Assembly: GCA_902782895.1 (NCBI GenBank)
Contig: CACZPA010000203.1
Location: 1-17,684 of the forward strand
DNA: 17,684 nucleotides
Origin: an uncultured Eubacteriales bacterium
Lineage (GTDB): Bacteria; Bacillota; Clostridia; Lachnospirales; Bianqueaceae
Direction of reading: 5' to 3'
Part shown: piece after piece, positions 6,449 to 13,594 of the stretch
Layout: every line of letters begins with the position of its first letter
How positions within the stretch are numbered: the stretch's first letter is position 1
The notes under the pieces: model-generated
What the model was told of the DNA's origin: nothing
The model's database searches: none
Seen by the model: the letters and a program-made list of their open reading frames with translations, nothing else
Program-made: the position numbers and the translations under genes

Positions 6449-8203
6449 ATGGAAGCGTACCGCAATTTCAGTTTAGCAAGCTACATGTACGCCTATTACG
6501 CAGGCAACGCTACGGACGAAGAGATCCGACGCGGCGTGGAGCAGTATCTTGCAAATGTTCCGCTGAAGAAGGTCTATCTGGAGAATCACAGGGGCACGAC
6601 AGACGTACCGGTCTCCAGACTGCGTGAGATCAAGGCAATCCTGGAGGAATACGGGCTCGAGGTCTCCGGCGGCATCACGTCGACAGTTCTGGTGGATAAT
6701 ATCCAGAAGCCAGCGATTTTCGACACGTTCTGCTATACGGACCCGCGCCACAGAGAAACCTATCTGCGTATCGTACGCGAGGCCGCAGAGGTCTTCGACG
6801 AGATCATTCTGGATGATTTCTTCTTCACATCCTGCCGCTGCGAGATGTGTATTCAGGCCAAGGGCAAGCGCAGCTGGAAGGATTTCCGCCAGGCGCAGAT
6901 GACAGAGTTCTCCGAGGAGATCGTAAACGAAGCAAAGCGTGTGAATCCAAAGATGAACTTTATCATCAAGTACCCGAACTGGTACGAAAGCTATCATGAA
7001 AGCGGCTATACGCCCATGACGCAGAGGAATATTTTCGATATGGTCTATACGGGGACAGAGACGCGCGAGCCTTTCTACAGTCAGCAGCATCTGCAGCGCT
7101 ATGAATCCTATTCGCTGATTCGCCTGATGGAGAATACCGCGCCGGGACGCAACGGAGGCGGCTGGATCGATCTCGGCGGCTCTTCCGATAACGTAAACCG
7201 CTGGCTGGAGCAGGCTGAATTCACTTTCCTGGCGGGAGCTAAAGAGCTGATGCTTTTCAATTTCCCTGGACTGCTGGATTCTACGGGTCTGTATTCCATG
7301 GATCCGGTTCTGCGCCGCGTGGACTATTTCCTTGATCATGCGGGAAAGCCTGTCGGCTGTGCCGTATGGGAGCCCTATGACGCCAAGGGAGATGACCAGC
7401 TCATCAGCTATCTGGGCATGTGCGGAGCGGCCATCGAGCCGACACCGGATCTTCCGGACAGCGCTCCTGCATTGCTTCTGACCAGCCGTACAGCCTGCGA
7501 TCCAGATATCGTAGACAAGCTGGAAGCCTATGTCCGGAACGGCGGTACGGCTGTCGTAACGATCGGTTTTGTACATGAGACCTATGACCGCGGCATCAAG
7601 GAGCTGACGAGCGTTCGCCTGACGCACCGTCATATTCTGGGCAATGAATATATGATCGACCGGCTGGACTACGCGGGTTCAAGATACGCGAGCGGCAGAG
7701 AAAAGATTCTCTTTGAAGCGCTCGATTATATGACGAACGCGACATGGGCGGATCTGCTCGTTCTGGCCGGAGAGGACAATTTCCCGCTGCTGACAGAAGA
7801 TATGTATGGTAAAGGCCGACTCTTTATTCTGAACGTTCCGGAGAATTTTGCCGACCTTTACAAGCTGCCCGCCGAGGTGATCCACGTCATCAACGCGGTT
7901 CTCTCAACCGGTCTGGAAGCCTATCTGTACGGCGAACCGAAGGCCAGCCTGATGCTGTACGATAATCATGTCTGCGCGATCCATTCCTTCCGTCCGATGA
8001 CGACAGAGCTGCGGCTCGTCGTTCGCGGAGAGTGCCGATGCGTGCGGGATCTCGAGTCCGGCAGGGAATACGAGGCGCCTGTGCTGCTCCGCGGCCCGCA
8101 GAAAGCCGGTGACGCCGCGCTTACCCGTAAGGCTCTTCCGGAATACGCGTTTGACATTCCGGTCGGTCCCGGACGCACTGCATACTTTGAGATCGTAAGA
8201 TAA
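6449..8203 (+). CDS. Glycosidase-like TIM barrel with GATase-like domain, unassigned family
   Basis: The 584-residue cytoplasmic protein (no signal peptide) appears to have an N-terminal TIM-barrel hydrolase-like domain (about residues 1-300), a Rossmann/GATase-like domain (about 302-400, with ALLLTSRTACD and VEKL-type strand-helix units followed by NGGTAVVTIGF), and a C-terminal beta-rich region ending in VGPGRTAYFEIV. This order resembles GH42-type beta-galactosidases, which carry a GATase-like trimerisation domain. In the barrel, FDEIILDDFFFTSCRCEMC (116-134) puts an acidic pair D122-D123 just ahead of C129, C131 and C134, a possible metal site; YLENHRGT and KYPNWYES are other barrel-strand ends. 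Substrate and catalytic residues are unknown. The ATG at 6449 is preferred because GGGGG lies at 6436-6440; an in-frame TTG at 6407 lacks a ribosome site. It follows dpaL by 77 bp without a terminator, so the two are probably co-transcribed. Confidence 0.65.
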   Translation: MEAYRNFSLASYMYAYYAGNATDEEIRRGVEQYLANVPLKKVYLENHRGTTDVPVSRLREIKAILEEYGLEVSGGITSTVLVDNIQKPAIFDTFCYTDPRHRETYLRIVREAAEVFDEIILDDFFFTSCRCEMCIQAKGKRSWKDFRQAQMTEFSEEIVNEAKRVNPKMNFIIKYPNWYESYHESGYTPMTQRNIFDMVYTGTETREPFYSQQHLQRYESYSLIRLMENTAPGRNGGGWIDLGGSSDNVNRWLEQAEFTFLAGAKELMLFNFPGLLDSTGLYSMDPVLRRVDYFLDHAGKPVGCAVWEPYDAKGDDQLISYLGMCGAAIEPTPDLPDSAPALLLTSRTACDPDIVDKLEAYVRNGGTAVVTIGFVHETYDRGIKELTSVRLTHRHILGNEYMIDRLDYAGSRYASGREKILFEALDYMTNATWADLLVLAGEDNFPLLTEDMYGKGRLFILNVPENFADLYKLPAEVIHVINAVLSTGLEAYLYGEPKASLMLYDNHVCAIHSFRPMTTELRLVVRGECRCVRDLESGREYEAPVLLRGPQKAGDAALTRKALPEYAFDIPVGPGRTAYFEIVR

Positions 8204-8237
8204 GTGTGTAAGCTGTGAATATACGCCATTAGACAGC

Positions 8238-8292
8238 AAAAGAGCCGTGAAAGCCACGCATTGATGTAACGTGCGTTTTTCACGGCTCTTTT
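8238..8292. terminator. Bidirectional terminator between convergent genes
   Basis: A perfect 15-bp outer stem pairs 8238-8252 (AAAAGAGCCGTGAAA) with 8278-8292, and an inner 5-bp stem pairs ACGCA (8256-8260) with TGCGT (8272-8276). The T run at 8289-8294 serves the forward gene and the A run at 8238-8241 serves the reverse gene ending at 8316. Confidence 0.9.
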
Positions 8293-8315
8293 TTGTCAAC
8301 AGTTCGAGGCCGGGA

Positions 8316-9419
8316 TCAGGATTCGAGGAAGACCTTCCGAACCGCTTCCAGATAGCCGTATCCGTAGACATCGTCGGGCTCCAGATAGCTCATCTCCGTC
8401 CATTCGTTCCAGGAATTGATCGTAATCAGAGGCAGTTCGTTGTATGTGTCAGAGTATTCCTTCGCCATCTCAAGTCCTTCGCGAAAACGATCCGGAGTAT
8501 TGTTTCGGATGATCGGAAGCGTCAGATGGTTAAACCGCGGATTATTGTCCCAGCCGATGGAAATGTGAGGGTAATAGGGCACCTTGTATTCGGTACGGAT
8601 ACGCTCCCATTCTTTAGATACATCGGCCAGTACGTCCATGTAATCCCGGTTGCAGTCCGCGAAATGGCAGAACTGATAGTGCGTAACCGAATCAAAGCCA
8701 AGCATTTCGACCATATCACGGGTCGATCCTTCGTGCAGAGAATCCACTCCGCTGACATTCACGGATTTCTCGCTCCAGATGACAGCCTGCAGATGCAGAT
8801 CGGGGAAGCCCGCTTCTTTCACGGCATTCCGGAAGACTGCAGTCGCTTCACGCGTTTTCTGGATTCCGCCGAGGCCGCGCACAAGATTCTCCATATCATA
8901 GATCATGAAAACGGGACAACCATTGATCTTATAGTAATTCGGCCGTTTGAAATACAGATCGATCACGCCCTGGCAGATCCGGTCAAATTCATCCCGCGGC
9001 TGTGAGCCGAGCCAGATGATTTCGCTGAGATCGGATTGACGTTTGTCCCAGGTATAGTTCGCGTCATGGTTAGCCCACATCAGATAAAACTGCATATCCG
9101 TATTGTTCGGAGCGCCGAGAAATCCTTCGTCCAGGCACTGCTCCAGGAAAGGCCGCCTGTCGTACCAGTACCAGTCATAGATAAAGACATTTACACCGTG
9201 CCGCAGCGCTTCCTGAATCTGGAACTCCATCACCTTCGGGTCAGCCTCATCAACCGTGCCCCACAGAGGCTTGCGCGGCAGAATCTGATCCTCGGTTCTT
9301 TTTACAGCGCTCAGCACCGTCTGCCATTCCCCGATACCTTGCTCCCAGAACTGGCGTGTACGCGGTTCTTTACCGGTATAGGACGGCCAGATATACGCGG
9401 CTACATCATAGTGTTTCAT
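8316..9419 (-). CDS. WbsX/GH99-like glycan-active protein
   Basis: The 367-residue protein resembles the WbsX family (often called glycosyltransferase WbsX, structurally GH99-like), found in polysaccharide loci and sugar-degradation clusters. Landmarks are the opening strand MKHYDVAAYIWPSY, the aromatic strand GVNVFIYDWYWYDRRPF (75-91), PHISIGWDNNPRF, and the C-terminal signature NSWNEWTEMSYLEPD (335-349), whose E339 and E342 sit where catalytic acids of GH99-type enzymes are expected. There is no signal peptide, so it would act on internalised or cytoplasmic substrates. The start at 9419 is preferred because AAAGG precedes it by about 7 nt; an upstream in-frame start at 9491 would add 24 basic residues and overlap the previous gene. 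It lies 37 bp downstream of the TIM-barrel gene in the same unit. Hydrolase and transferase activity cannot be told apart from sequence alone. Confidence 0.78.
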   Translation of the reverse strand: MKHYDVAAYIWPSYTGKEPRTRQFWEQGIGEWQTVLSAVKRTEDQILPRKPLWGTVDEADPKVMEFQIQEALRHGVNVFIYDWYWYDRRPFLEQCLDEGFLGAPNNTDMQFYLMWANHDANYTWDKRQSDLSEIIWLGSQPRDEFDRICQGVIDLYFKRPNYYKINGCPVFMIYDMENLVRGLGGIQKTREATAVFRNAVKEAGFPDLHLQAVIWSEKSVNVSGVDSLHEGSTRDMVEMLGFDSVTHYQFCHFADCNRDYMDVLADVSKEWERIRTEYKVPYYPHISIGWDNNPRFNHLTLPIIRNNTPDRFREGLEMAKEYSDTYNELPLITINSWNEWTEMSYLEPDDVYGYGYLEAVRKVFLES

Positions 9420-9456
9420 TGTGTTGCCTTTCTTTGTATATGTTTTAGGGACAGTT

Positions 9457-10284
9457 TTATTTCGCCGCGAGACGGATCGCTTCCTCGGCATAGGCGGTAT
9501 TCAGCTTTACCTGGTCGATATCCTTTGGATACATGCCGACGATTACGCCGTCGGTACTCTTGATCTCCCGATAAGCCTCCTGGAAAGCCGCCCGCACGGT
9601 TTCCTGCGACTGACAGCGTCTGGTCGCGCCGAGGATCTTAAAGGCGAGACAGGGCTTATTGGTTTTACGGATCCGGTCATACATCAGCGGAATGTCTTCC
9701 TCATAGAAGGCTTCCGTTGAACCGCCGACGGAGGAGAGTGTCCCGCTTGTCCTGTCCGTATTGCTGATATTGTAGACGCAGCCCATGTAGAAATCCACGT
9801 CCCAGCCATGTTCCTCCGAATACGCGATGACTTCCGGCATATGTGTGGTAAGTCCTACCGGCAGTCCGGTCTCGCGCAGCAGGATAAGGCGTCTGTGCAG
9901 TTCGTCGTATTCACCGGCCTTAAAGAGATAATCCGTAGTGGAGCCGTGATGATAGATCGCGTTCGCGCCGGCCTGCACGATCTCACGGACATTCCGCTCG
10001 AAAGAGAGGAACTCCGGCGCTGTCTGCGCGATCCAGTTCAGCTTGCCGCCTTCGGCCCGGAATTCGCGTATCATCCGCATAATATGCGCGTCTCCGCGCA
10101 GCTGCATGGTATTGATGCCGAATTCCTCACAGCGGTGCAGGGTTTCTTTGATCCGTGCCGTTGTATAATAGTCCCGCATGGCTTCGCTGAGCTCGGAATT
10201 GACATGGCTGTTGCCGCTGAAAGGATTCCCGCCGATAATCAGACGGGTGACCTCCAGCGAACCGATTTTTATGGTAGGCAGCAT
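9457..10284 (-). CDS. TIM-barrel protein of unknown function (AKR/epimerase-like)
   Basis: The 275-residue soluble protein reads as a (beta/alpha)8 barrel: IGSLEVTRLIIGGNPFSG at the first strand, GINTMQLRGD, KLNWIAQTAP, ANAIYHHG, GLPVGLTTHMP, VDFYMGCVYN and KPCLAFKILGA are consecutive strand-like segments. The opening resembles aldo/keto reductases, but the D-Y-K-H catalytic tetrad is not evident (the usual D-T-A-x-x-Y is replaced by MQLRGDAH), so oxidoreductase activity is doubtful. An isomerase, aldolase or hydrolase role is possible. The start is fixed by AAGGAG 8 nt upstream. It is the first gene of a two-gene minus-strand unit with the WbsX/GH99-like gene, which suggests carbohydrate metabolism. 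The C-terminal EAIRLAAK ends 37 bp before the next gene. Confidence 0.6.
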   Translation of the reverse strand: MLPTIKIGSLEVTRLIIGGNPFSGNSHVNSELSEAMRDYYTTARIKETLHRCEEFGINTMQLRGDAHIMRMIREFRAEGGKLNWIAQTAPEFLSFERNVREIVQAGANAIYHHGSTTDYLFKAGEYDELHRRLILLRETGLPVGLTTHMPEVIAYSEEHGWDVDFYMGCVYNISNTDRTSGTLSSVGGSTEAFYEEDIPLMYDRIRKTNKPCLAFKILGATRRCQSQETVRAAFQEAYREIKSTDGVIVGMYPKDIDQVKLNTAYAEEAIRLAAK

Positions 10285-10325
10285 AATTTTACTCCTTTCG
10301 ACTTTTCGATTGACTTCCGATCATG

Positions 10326-10331
10326 TATAAT
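10326..10331 (+). promoter_or_regulatory. Candidate forward -10 box for the AKR-remnant/Nudix unit
   Basis: A perfect TATAAT lies at 10326-10331, but the best -35 at 17 bp is TTTTCG (10303-10308). An alternative pairs TTGACT (10310-10315) with TATTGT (10334-10339) at 18 bp. Either would drive the forward genes from 10400 and would overlap the reverse promoter, giving a compact divergent control region. Confidence 0.35.
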
Positions 10332-10334
10332 GAT

Positions 10335-10363
10335 ATTGTACCAAGCGCAAAGAGGAAATGCAA
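10335..10363 (-). promoter_or_regulatory. Extended -10 promoter of the minus-strand sugar-protein unit
   Basis: Read on the minus strand, TTGCAT (10363-10358), a 17-bp spacer and TACAAT (10340-10335) are preceded by the TG of an extended -10 (TGGTACAAT). The start would be near 10328, giving a leader of about 44 nt with AAGGAG ahead of the ATG at 10284. Confidence 0.55.
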
Positions 10364-10399
10364 GCTTCTTGTTGAATAAATAACGCAGGAGGGGTCAGC

Positions 10400-10552
10400 A
10401 TGAAATACACAGAGATCAGAGGAGTGTCCAAGCCGCTTCACATCTTTCCGATCGTCAGCCCGACAGGGACAGATCATATTCAGGATAATATCGCGGCGCT
10501 TGATCTTGCCCTTAACGATGCAGAATGTAAAAATCTGAACCTGGAGTACTAA
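10400..10552 (+). pseudogene. Internally deleted aldo/keto reductase remnant (50 codons)
   Basis: The ORF has an excellent ribosome site (AGGAGGGG, 10387-10394) and encodes 50 residues. Residues 1-13 (MKYTEIRGVSKPL) match the usual opening of YdjG/YcsN-like aldo/keto reductases. Residues 15-50 (IFPIVSPTGTDHIQDNIAAL, continuing to AECKNLNLEY) match their C-terminal end, where the last barrel helix selects positions with low-sequence-complexity LxLxxxEC. The roughly 250 residues in between, including the catalytic tetrad, are missing, with the join around codons 13-16 and the frame intact. It therefore looks like an in-frame deletion product with no enzyme activity. Its TAA abuts the ATG of the Nudix-HD gene, so it may survive as a translational leader for that gene. 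A short natural peptide is the alternative. Confidence 0.65.
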
Positions 10553-11626
10553 ATGAGCAAAAGAATTATTGATATTGTCGGCAAAAACCATCATGCCAAG
10601 TGGGACAAAACACGGGTCGCCTGTCGTGCGATCATCTGCCGGGACGATCAGATCCTTATGGCCTATGAAATACTGACGGATCTGTGGATGCTGCCGGGAG
10701 GCGGTCTGGAGGGCAATGAAAGCCTCGAGGACTGCTGCAGACGCGAAGTCGCGGAAGAGACAGGATTTCTGATTCGGCCGGTTCCGTGCGCCTTCGAGAT
10801 TCATGAGTATTATGAAGAATACCGCTATATCAGCTATTATTATACGGCTGAGATCATCGGCACTACGGAAAGACGTCTCACGGATAGGGAGCGCAGCGTC
10901 GGCATGGCGCCTAGATGGATTCCGATAACAAAAGCTCTGCAAGTCTTCTCCTTTCATGAATACTACGCGGCGACTGATGAACAGAAACGCGGAATGTATC
11001 TGCGTGAGTATACGGCTTTGACGGAATGTATCGCGGAGAAAAAGTGGCACAACGACCTGATTGCGGCAGCAAAAGCATATATTGCCGATGCTTTTCAGAA
11101 TAACGTGGATGGACACGATTACAACCATTCGATCCGGGTATATCAGAACGCGCTGCAGATCTCCGATGCCTGTCCGGACTGTGATCTGACAGTCGTCTCA
11201 CTTGCGGCATTGCTTCACGATGTCGACGATCATAAGCTGTTTCAGACGGAGAATAATCGGAACGCAAGAGCTTTTCTGGAGGAACATAGCGTTGAGCCCG
11301 ATGTGATCGATCAGATCTGCGGAATCATCAACGGTGTGTCTTTCAGCCATAACAAAGGAAAACGTCCTGATAGTCTGGAGGGACAGATCGTTCAGGACGC
11401 GGACAGATTGGACGCTATGGGAGCTATCGGAGTCGCTAGGACTTTTGCCTATGGCGGCAGCCACGGTAGATCCCTGGAGGAGTCCGTGCAGCATTTTTAT
11501 GACAAACTTCTGTTGCTTAAGGATGAACTGAATACGGACGCGGCAAAAGCGATAGCGCGGACGCGGCATACGTTTTTGGAGGATTTCCTGCGAGAATGGC
11601 GGCGGGAAACGGACAGCAGCATGTGA
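10553..11626 (+). CDS. Nudix-HD fusion hydrolase
   Basis: The 357-residue protein fuses two hydrolase domains. Residues about 20-155 are a Nudix domain with a perfect Nudix box, G50-x5-E56-x7-R64-E65-V66-x-E68-E69-x-G71-F72, which binds Mg2+ and cleaves nucleoside diphosphates linked to another moiety. Residues about 165-357 are an HD metal-dependent phosphohydrolase of the YedJ/YpgQ-like type: H192 in HDYNHSIRVY, H222-D223 in ALLHDVDDH and D283 in VQDADRLDAMGA form the metal site. YpgQ-like enzymes release pyrophosphate from nucleotides, so the two domains could act successively on nucleotide substrates, but the substrate is unknown. GGAG at 10543-10546 precedes the ATG, which touches the TAA of the AKR remnant. 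A 6-bp hairpin (GCATGT-GAGC-ACATGC) covers the stop codon, and the P-loop gene follows by 19 bp. Confidence 0.88.
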   Translation: MSKRIIDIVGKNHHAKWDKTRVACRAIICRDDQILMAYEILTDLWMLPGGGLEGNESLEDCCRREVAEETGFLIRPVPCAFEIHEYYEEYRYISYYYTAEIIGTTERRLTDRERSVGMAPRWIPITKALQVFSFHEYYAATDEQKRGMYLREYTALTECIAEKKWHNDLIAAAKAYIADAFQNNVDGHDYNHSIRVYQNALQISDACPDCDLTVVSLAALLHDVDDHKLFQTENNRNARAFLEEHSVEPDVIDQICGIINGVSFSHNKGKRPDSLEGQIVQDADRLDAMGAIGVARTFAYGGSHGRSLEESVQHFYDKLLLLKDELNTDAAKAIARTRHTFLEDFLREWRRETDSSM

Positions 11627-11645
11627 GCACATGCAGGAGTGAAGA

Positions 11646-12197
11646 ATGAAACTGGTATTTATAATGGGCGACGCGGCCGTCGGTAAAATGACCGTCGGCC
11701 AGGAATTGATGAAGATAACGGACCTGCGGCTCTTCCACAATCATATGACCATCGAGCCTGTGATCGAGATATTCGGTGGCTTTGACGGCAAAACGATCAA
11801 TGAATTGCGCGAGGTGATCTTCCGCAACTTCGCAGCTTCCGGAAAATACGGTCTGATCTTTACCTATCTGATGGCTTTTGATATGGACTCGGACTGGGCT
11901 TATCTGGAGCACGTGAAGCAGATCTTTGAACCGTACGGGACGGAATTCTACTATGTGGAATTGGTTGCCCCGCAGGAGGTTCGCCTCGAACGCAACGCAA
12001 CAGAAAACAGGCTCCTGCACAAGGCATCCAAACGCGACATCGAAATCTCCAATCAGCGGCTGATCCGTGATGACGCCAATCACAGATGCGTCAGTTACGA
12101 AGGAGAGATTCCGTTTGACAATTACCTTCGCATCGACAACACGGATATCACAGCCGCGGAAGCCGCAAGAATGATTCAGGAGAGGTTTAAGCTTTAA
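11646..12197 (+). CDS. Small P-loop NTPase, shikimate-kinase-like
   Basis: The 183-residue protein opens with MKLVFIMGDAAVGKMTVGQEL, a Walker A loop (G8-DAAV-G13-K14) with Met at position 15 where Ser/Thr is usual and Thr next at 16. The form AVGKMTVG recurs in a family of small AAA/shikimate-kinase-like ATPases, so this is probably a family trait rather than decay. HNHMTIEPV (35-43) and the later LERNATENRLLHKASKRD, with a basic LID-like stretch, fit a nucleoside/metabolite kinase-like fold. Its phosphate acceptor is unknown. The start follows AGGAG at 11635-11639. It is 19 bp after the Nudix-HD gene and probably in the same transcript, which suggests nucleotide or nucleotide-modification chemistry. 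No terminator is evident after it. Confidence 0.75.
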   Translation: MKLVFIMGDAAVGKMTVGQELMKITDLRLFHNHMTIEPVIEIFGGFDGKTINELREVIFRNFAASGKYGLIFTYLMAFDMDSDWAYLEHVKQIFEPYGTEFYYVELVAPQEVRLERNATENRLLHKASKRDIEISNQRLIRDDANHRCVSYEGEIPFDNYLRIDNTDITAAEAARMIQERFKL

Positions 12198-12340
12198 TCT
12201 GTTTGTCTTCCGTCAGTGGTAGCGACAGCGCAGAATTCACGGATTAAAGCCTGCGCAAGACGCCAGGCGGATTCATTTTGCATGACATAGCCCTGTGGCA
12301 TCTGCTCCTATGTATCGGATTGTGTCTCTTTTGGAAACAT
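12194..12340 (-). pseudogene. Possible decayed small gene with an in-frame amber codon
   Basis: On the minus strand, ATG at 12340-12338 opens a 10-codon frame (MFPKETQSDT) closed by TAG at 12310-12308. The same frame then continues as EQMPQGYVMQNESAWRLAQA and onward to GRQTD with TAA at 12196-12194. Codon use resembles that of the neighbouring genes. One C-to-T change in a CAG codon would explain the stop. Alternatively only the 35 codons from the ATG at 12301 are read, though AGGAG is just 3 nt away. I do not recognise the product; it may be a C-terminal remnant. Its stop overlaps the end of the P-loop gene. Confidence 0.3.
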
Positions 12341-12396
12341 ACTAACAAAAAAACAGCTATACCGTCAAGTTCGCAATTAAAGTATAAAAGAGATTG

Positions 12397-12425
12397 TTTC
12401 ATTTCGCGGCTTCATATGGTATAAT
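12397..12425 (+). promoter_or_regulatory. Extended -10 promoter for the adaptor-permease operon
   Basis: TGGTATAAT (12417-12425) is a perfect extended -10 element; the -35 position 17 bp upstream holds TTTCAT (12397-12402), which is weak, as is common with extended -10 promoters. The start would be near 12432, about 53 nt before the ATG at 12485. The rest of 12341-12396 is AT-rich with no clear structure. Confidence 0.6.
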
Positions 12426-12484
12426 ATATGAAGCGGTATTTTTATGCGTTTTTAAGAATTTTGTTTTATATGCAGAGGAGGACA

Positions 12485-13594
12485 ATGAAGCTTTTACATA
12501 AATGGCCTGTGGTCATACTTCTGATATTGTGCGTCGCGCTCCAGGGATGCTTTTTCTTCCCAAAAGAGGAAACGATCAAGAGCCTTCCGTCGCCGGGTCG
12601 TGCAACGGAGGCGTCTTATGAGATGAAAACCGTGCAGCGGGGCGATATTTCCAAGGTTGTCGTAGTGAATGTACAGTATCTTCCGGTGGCGAATGAGGAT
12701 CTGAGCGTAGCGGACACAAGACTGCCGTTTACGGAGGTCCTGTGCGGTCTGGGAGATCAGGTGGAGCCGGGAGATCTGATTGCCCGTCAGGACTGCACAG
12801 CGCTGGAAAAGGAACTGGACAGCCTCCTGACGGAGCAGGAGCATGCACAGATGGAGAAGGCAGCACTGGAAGAGATGCGGGACCTGAAAGCCTCTCAGCA
12901 GGCAGAGCTGTGGGCAGCCGCGTCCTATAACGACCGCCAGAATATGCAGACCGAAGACGAAGTCTATGCATCCTATACCACGCAGATCCGCCGTGTGGAG
13001 GATCAGCTGACGATTCTGGAGATCCGTATCGCAGAATGTAAAGACCAGATTGCCGGACGGGAACTGCGCGCCTCCATCAAAGGGACCGTGACATACTTTA
13101 TGAGCCTGGACGAAAAAGGTTATCTGACGGTGAGCAACGCTTCAACTGTCGCAGTCGTATCGGATATCTTTAATTCCTATTTCCGCGCGGAAACCGAGTA
13201 TTATTCAAACTTTAAGACGGGAGAGATCTATTCGATCACGATCAAGTCGACCGATTATGAGCTGGAAGCCGTCGATACGGACGCGATCGGCGGGGACAAA
13301 AAGCCTGCCGGAAGCGAGAAGCAGTATGTATACTTCAGACTGGTAACGCCGGATATCTCAATGGAGAGCGGGACCCGGGGCGTGATACGTCTGACGACGG
13401 ATTCCCGTGAAGATGTTCTCTATGTTGCTTCCAATGCAGTGCATGAGCAATCGGACGGACGGCATATTGTTTATTGCTTCGATGAGAACCAGATCCTGTA
13501 TATCCGTGAAATAACCGTCGGACTCAATACGGGCAGCTTCATCGAGATCGTAGACGGCCTGGAAGAAGGCGATCAGGTGGCGGTGGAATCATGA
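12485..13594 (+). CDS. Lipoprotein HlyD/MacA-like membrane fusion protein 1
   Basis: The 369-residue protein has a lipoprotein signal peptide (KLLHKW, hydrophobic stretch, LQG-C22). A lipoyl-like half with LGDQVEPGDLIARQD is followed by a coiled coil (about residues 100-190, ELDSLLTEQEHAQMEKAALE and after), the second lipoyl half (LRASIKGTVTYF), a beta-barrel region, and a membrane-proximal domain ending in VGLNTGSFIEIVDGLEEGDQ. This is the order of periplasmic adaptor (MacA/HlyD) proteins, here anchored outside the single membrane of a Gram-positive cell. It probably partners the FtsX permease at 15817. The ATG at 12485 is chosen for AGAGGAGG at 12473-12480; an in-frame ATG at 12428 would lie upstream of the predicted transcript start. 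It ends with a 4-bp overlap into the next adaptor gene. Confidence 0.85.
   Translation: MKLLHKWPVVILLILCVALQGCFFFPKEETIKSLPSPGRATEASYEMKTVQRGDISKVVVVNVQYLPVANEDLSVADTRLPFTEVLCGLGDQVEPGDLIARQDCTALEKELDSLLTEQEHAQMEKAALEEMRDLKASQQAELWAAASYNDRQNMQTEDEVYASYTTQIRRVEDQLTILEIRIAECKDQIAGRELRASIKGTVTYFMSLDEKGYLTVSNASTVAVVSDIFNSYFRAETEYYSNFKTGEIYSITIKSTDYELEAVDTDAIGGDKKPAGSEKQYVYFRLVTPDISMESGTRGVIRLTTDSREDVLYVASNAVHEQSDGRHIVYCFDENQILYIREITVGLNTGSFIEIVDGLEEGDQVAVES

Noticed and set aside
6473..7633. 386-codon minus-strand open frame within the glycosidase-like gene
   Set aside because: The forward frame has a ribosome site, coherent domain order and a terminator; the reverse frame is a shadow produced by codon bias.
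8271..9005. 244-codon forward open frame opposite the WbsX/GH99-like gene
   Set aside because: It is a mirror frame of a gene with clear family motifs, and it starts inside the bidirectional terminator.
11660..11693. Decayed Walker A motif in the P-loop gene (Met after GK)
   Set aside because: AVGKMTVG is a recurrent form in this family and Thr follows, so it is not evidence of inactivation.
12308..12310. In-frame TAG as a recoded (pyrrolysine) codon
   Set aside because: No pyrrolysine genes or downstream structure are visible, and the frame itself is unproven; decay or chance is simpler.
12428..12484. Upstream in-frame ATG for adaptor 1, adding 19 residues
   Set aside because: It precedes the predicted transcript start, has no ribosome site and would spoil the lipoprotein signal peptide.
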